Source: Candidatus Geoarchaeota archaeon (GTDB lineage Archaea; Thermoproteota; Thermoprotei; Gearchaeales; WAQG01). From it: a DNA stretch of 8,256 nucleotides. Below are positions 5,238-8,256 of this stretch, piece by piece. The stretch is from contig WAQG01000107.1 in NCBI GenBank assembly GCA_015520395.1, positions 1-8,256 on the forward strand, in the 5' to 3' direction. The translations under genes were made by a program, and so were the position numbers. The first letter of the stretch is position 1. Every line of letters begins with the position of its first letter. The notes beneath the pieces are model-generated. The model made no database searches and was not told the origin of the DNA. It saw nothing but the letters and a program-made list of their open reading frames with translations.

Positions 5238-6070
5238 GCTATGAGATCTTTACCTTTAAGCACAAATATAGTTACGCTTAATATAACCACTGCGTAGATC
5301 GCCAGGATCAGGCTTAAAGCCAGGGGCAGCCATTCGCCCAGCTCCCTGACGGCATACGCTCCATGAGGGCCGAGGAAGGTCAGCATTGGATCAATGAAGT
5401 ATATCATAAGTATTCTTGCATCCTCCACAGGATTCGCCACGGCCAAGGTGAAGACCTCGCTCTCCCTAAGCCCCATCGATATAGTCATGCCCATCACCAT
5501 GAGGTCATAGACAAATATCATCGTGAACCAGACCAAGAAGGCCAGGCCCAGCGCCTCAAACCTACTCTTAGAGCTGGCCGAGATCATCATGCCGATCGAT
5601 AAGCAGGCCATCGACAGAAGTATAGCGACTACAATAAACATAAGGTACTTGTGGAGATCCGTTGCTGGTAACGCCACAACAACAACCCAGCTGGCCAGGC
5701 CAAATCCGAGGAATGTGGCTACAGATATTGCTATGAGGAGGCCGAGATACTTCCCTAAGACATAGTCCAGCACACCTATGGGCTCTGAAAATAGCCACTC
5801 CACTATTCCAACCTCCTTCTCACCGACTATGCTTATACATCCGAGGACTAATGATATAAGGGGGACCAGGTAAAGCGAAAGGTTGATTAATGTTGCCATT
5901 ATCCTGCCAACTGCCTGAAGCCCCAGGTAGCTTACACCCATTAGGGAGAACTGAGTCAAGCTTAGCCCAAACAGAAGATAGGACAGGGCGTAAGCGACAA
6001 GCCAGCGGCTTCTAAGGGCTTCCGTGAGCTCCCAAAGTATTAGGCTTTTCACAACTCTAAACCTTATCAC
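5234..6070 (-). CDS. nosY: NosY-type ABC-2 membrane permease
   Basis: This 278-residue membrane protein has about six spans (near 23-43, 60-81, 107-132, 142-165, 172-198, 246-270), the size and topology of NosY. The cytoplasmic coupling segment GEKEVGIVEWLFSEPIGVLD (83-102) matches the family pattern E-x-E-x-G-x-x-x-x-L-x-S-x-P-I, and NPVEDARILMIYF (213-225) matches the conserved NP-x-x-x-x-R segment before the last external loop. NosY pairs with the NosF ATPase and docks NosD on the outer face. The start is GTG 6070 in a GTGA overlap with the nosF stop; AAGGAGGGTG at 6087-6078 sits 7 bases upstream as ribosome site. The stop overlaps the regulator start in ATGA. A generic ABC-2 permease is the alternative, but position next to nosD and nosF makes NosY the better name. 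Confidence 0.9.
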   Translation of the reverse strand: MIRFRVVKSLILWELTEALRSRWLVAYALSYLLFGLSLTQFSLMGVSYLGLQAVGRIMATLINLSLYLVPLISLVLGCISIVGEKEVGIVEWLFSEPIGVLDYVLGKYLGLLIAISVATFLGFGLASWVVVVALPATDLHKYLMFIVVAILLSMACLSIGMMISASSKSRFEALGLAFLVWFTMIFVYDLMVMGMTISMGLRESEVFTLAVANPVEDARILMIYFIDPMLTFLGPHGAYAVRELGEWLPLALSLILAIYAVVILSVTIFVLKGKDLIA

Positions 6071-6945
6071 CGTTCCGCACCCTCCTTAAGCCTCATCACT
6101 ATGGCGTCAAGGGCGGGCTCCTCTATAAAGACGTAACCCACCTCAAGCCCTGAGGAAGCCAGCACCCGCATCGAGTCGATAAAGTCGTCAGTCTCAACCA
6201 TGACCCATCGTTCAGACCTCTCTACGACCCTTCCCACATCACGGGCTATCTCGATACCCGGCTTCTCAACCCTAACGCAGAACTTGACAGTCTTTATCTT
6301 TTCAAGAAGGTCTTCGAGGCTCCCATAATAGATAACCTCGCCCTCATGTAGTATTAGCACCTTGTCCGTATAGAATAGGATATCCGAGATCCTATGAGCG
6401 CTTATAAGAAGAGTTTTTTCCTCCTCCTTAAACCTCCTGAGAAGCTTAAGGAAGATTTGCCGCCCTTCAAAATCAAGATTAGCGAGGGGCTCATCGAATA
6501 TCAGTATTTTGGGGTTGTGGGATATCGCCATAGCCAAAGCGAATCTCTGCTTCATCCCTCCGGAAAACTCGCTGACTGGCACATCCACCACGTCTTCGAG
6601 ACCGAACTTCCCGAGCAGCTCCTCAACATCCAGCTCAACATCATGAAAGGCTGCATGGAGCTCCAGTATCTGCCTTGCCGTCTTTCCATAGGGGAACCTC
6701 AGGATCTGGGGTACATAGCCGATGAGCCGCTTAACTACCCGCCCTTGCCTCCTAACATCGTACCCATCAATCTCTATCTTTCCCTCAAATCTCAGAAGCC
6801 CAACTATACACCTAAAAAGCGTCGTCTTTCCAGAGCCGTTTGGACCTAAGACGAGCATTCTCTCGCCCTTATTAAGCTTGAACGATACGTCCTTCAAAAC
6901 CTCAAACCCATTAAACTCCTTATACAGGTCGCCAACAACTATCAT
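6067..6945 (-). CDS. nosF: NosF-type ABC transporter ATP-binding protein
   Basis: All ABC ATPase motifs are intact in the 292 residues: Walker A GPNGSGKTT (34-42), Q-loop YVPQ with Q80, signature FSGGMKQR (127-134), Walker B ILIFDE with D151 and E152, D-loop LANLD (154-158) and H-loop H184. The region from about 205 to 292 is a small accessory domain of the kind found in NosF (KFCVRVEKPG, then WVMVETDDFIDSMRVLASSG and VFIEEPALDAIVMRL). It powers NosY/NosD from the cytoplasmic side. ATG 6945 is preceded by AGGAGGAG (6959-6952), which also encodes the C-terminal arginines of nosD, and only 2 bases separate the genes. The stop overlaps nosY by GTGA. The call rests on motif completeness plus gene order; the transported species or maturation task cannot be read from this gene. 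Confidence 0.93.
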   Translation of the reverse strand: MIVVGDLYKEFNGFEVLKDVSFKLNKGERMLVLGPNGSGKTTLFRCIVGLLRFEGKIEIDGYDVRRQGRVVKRLIGYVPQILRFPYGKTARQILELHAAFHDVELDVEELLGKFGLEDVVDVPVSEFSGGMKQRFALAMAISHNPKILIFDEPLANLDFEGRQIFLKLLRRFKEEEKTLLISAHRISDILFYTDKVLILHEGEVIYYGSLEDLLEKIKTVKFCVRVEKPGIEIARDVGRVVERSERWVMVETDDFIDSMRVLASSGLEVGYVFIEEPALDAIVMRLKEGAER

Positions 6946-6947
6946 CC

Positions 6948-8256
6948 CTATCTCCTCCTAAAGTAAAGTATGAGTAAGATTGGTGGAAGCGTTAGGGTTG
7001 CCGAGAACGCCCAATTCGTAAAGTTAAGCGGCCTGTTGACGGTGAGCTGGCGTGGGGGCCTTACCAGCGGATACAGATCCACAGCCTTTACCCTGGGGTT
7101 CACGGCAACCGCCTTCTTCATCACCTCAAGCATAAGATAGGACGGGCTATATAAGAATATTCGAAGGCTAGAATAGCCATCCATCAAATCCTCCAAAATA
7201 TCCTGGGAGATAAAGGGCTTGTCGACTATGCCGTCTCCATCGTCATCATAGCCGATGTGAGAGCTCCAGAAGTTGCCAACCTTGAGCTCCTCGTTAAACC
7301 ACTTGTTATCACCCATGCCAAACCCGATTAAACTGACATCTCTAATATTTTCAATGAAACTATTTAGGTAAAGCTCCGTGGCGGATTCGGCATCGATGGT
7401 TATTCCAACATAGTTGAACGCGATGATATTTCTCCTTACTATAGAGAAGTATCCGGGCCTGTATGGTGTATAGCGTATATTTATCCCAATTATATTGCCG
7501 ACAATCGTGTTATTCTCAATTAATACGTCATCTGTTTCCACTAAGAATATACCTTCACCGATCCAACCACCCCTATTAAGTATGATCTCATTATTTACAC
7601 TTGTTACATTATAGCTATACATAAGTGCCATGCCAGCTATCGTATTAGTAATATAGTTCCCATTGATTGTAACATTATTACAATACATCAAGTGAATACC
7701 ATATCTACCGTCACTGATATAGTTTCCTGCAATATAAGCCATGTCGACATGATCGCTATATGTTCCATCCTTTACCAGGAAGAACTTGTTCCCAACAACG
7801 TACAGTCTCCTGGTATACCAGGCATATATGCCATGTTGACGCTCGGTGACTGAGAACTCTGGAATGCTAGATATTGTGTTGTTCACTATCCAAACATTAG
7901 TAGAATCCTTGGGAAGTATTCCAAAGAATACCCGATCAAGTATGTTCCCAATTATGAATACGTCGCTCGAATTTTTAATCTTTATCCCGCAATCCTCAGT
8001 TCCATAAGAGGTTCCACTGTTAATCAGCTTCAGGCCCTTTATAACAATGTTATTGGTACGGTTAATAAAAATAATTGTTCCCCTGCCGCCGCCATCTATA
8101 ACAGGGTATCCCCTCCCTATTATAGCCAGAGGCTTATCTATCACAATGTGTTCACGATATACCCCACTATCTACATAGATCGTATCCCCAGGCTTGGCAG
8201 CATTTATAGCCTCAGAGATCGATGTAAAAACTCTGTCTAACCCTTTAATATATACG
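6948..8256 (-). CDS. nosD: NosD, membrane-anchored beta-helix protein (5' end outside window)
   Basis: The frame stays open from the right edge, so ATG- or GTG-like codons such as GTG 8144 are internal; 435 residues are visible. The first ones read ISEAINAAKPGDTIYVDSG, then VYREHIVIDKPLAIIG, the classic NosD/CASH opening. Right-handed beta-helix repeats follow (to about 300), with repeated N-N-x-x-I/N-x-I rungs and the NosD-like pair RYGIHLMYCNN and GMALMYSYN (184-194 and 207-215). GNFWSSHIGYDDDGDGIVD (327-345) is the NosD signature with an EF-hand-like Asp loop. The C-terminus has a membrane span (NWAFSATLTLPPILLILYF, 414-432) and RRR inside. The bacterial homologue is a soluble periplasmic partner of NosFY in copper-site maturation of N2O reductase; here it is tethered. 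It is the most upstream gene visible in the operon. The signal peptide and promoter lie beyond the window. Confidence 0.93.
   Translation of the reverse strand, partial: VYIKGLDRVFTSISEAINAAKPGDTIYVDSGVYREHIVIDKPLAIIGRGYPVIDGGGRGTIIFINRTNNIVIKGLKLINSGTSYGTEDCGIKIKNSSDVFIIGNILDRVFFGILPKDSTNVWIVNNTISSIPEFSVTERQHGIYAWYTRRLYVVGNKFFLVKDGTYSDHVDMAYIAGNYISDGRYGIHLMYCNNVTINGNYITNTIAGMALMYSYNVTSVNNEIILNRGGWIGEGIFLVETDDVLIENNTIVGNIIGINIRYTPYRPGYFSIVRRNIIAFNYVGITIDAESATELYLNSFIENIRDVSLIGFGMGDNKWFNEELKVGNFWSSHIGYDDDGDGIVDKPFISQDILEDLMDGYSSLRIFLYSPSYLMLEVMKKAVAVNPRVKAVDLYPLVRPPRQLTVNRPLNFTNWAFSATLTLPPILLILYFRRR
6952..6959 (-). promoter_or_regulatory. Strong ribosome binding site of nosF inside the nosD 3' end
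   Basis: AGGAGGAG ends 6 bases before ATG 6945 and is read simultaneously as the last two arginine codons and part of the stop region of nosD. It confirms the nosF start and shows that nosF is translated from the nosD message rather than from a separate promoter. Confidence 0.75.

Noticed and set aside
6394..6849. Plus-strand 151-codon ORF
   Set aside because: Opposite strand of the nosF ATPase motifs, which are complete and in frame on the minus strand; no domain signature of its own.
7320..8144. Repetitive N-N-x-x-I pattern as a DNA repeat or CRISPR-like array
   Set aside because: The repetition is at protein level only, from beta-helix rungs of NosD; the DNA units are not conserved and have no fixed spacing.

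Overview
The window looks like chromosomal DNA of a thermophilic archaeon, most likely Thermoproteota (Crenarchaeota) or a related TACK lineage. Support: Arg is mostly AGG/AGA and Ile often ATA; TATA boxes sit about 26 bases before leaderless or nearly leaderless start codons; internal genes have GGAGG/GGTG-type ribosome sites; and the families present (bat-type HTH_10 regulator, UPF0175/DUF3368 toxin-antitoxin pair, membrane-anchored NosD) are typical of such genomes. The species cannot be named from the sequence.

Layout. Bases 1-216 (minus) are the 5' end of a secreted protein that runs off the left edge; this gene is easy to miss because it is cut. After a 205-base gap with no convincing gene, 422-1772 (minus) is a two-gene unit: a PadR-family repressor followed, with an 8-base overlap, by a multi-membrane-span SdpI/DUF1648 protein. 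A TATA element at 1756-1761 separates it from the divergent gene for ketopantoate reductase (panE, 1785-2759, plus), an enzyme of coenzyme A biosynthesis. A GATGCCC/GGGCATC hairpin follows panE. Next on the plus strand come an unrecognised surface protein with a membrane span at each end (2888-3694) and a toxin-antitoxin pair: a ribbon-helix-helix/UPF0175 antitoxin (3739-4020) abutting a DUF3368 PIN-domain toxin (4021-4551). A perfect 10-base palindrome sits just before the pair's TATA box.

The right half (4545-8256, minus) is one tightly coupled operon read right to left: nosD (its start lies beyond the window), nosF (ABC ATPase), nosY (ABC permease) and a bat-type HTH regulator with a cysteine cluster. 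Successive genes are 2 bases apart or overlap by GTGA and ATGA. In denitrifiers NosDFY is the membrane machine that supports copper-site maturation of nitrous-oxide reductase NosZ. No NosZ or NosL is visible here, so the client is unknown from this window. NosD carries its own C-terminal membrane anchor, so NosD and NosY would both sit on the outer face of the membrane with NosF inside.

I see no RNA genes, CRISPR array or insertion sequence. The parts most worth following up are the NosDFY-Cys-regulator operon, the reversed SdpI/DUF1648 domain order next to a PadR regulator, and the palindrome at the toxin-antitoxin promoter.
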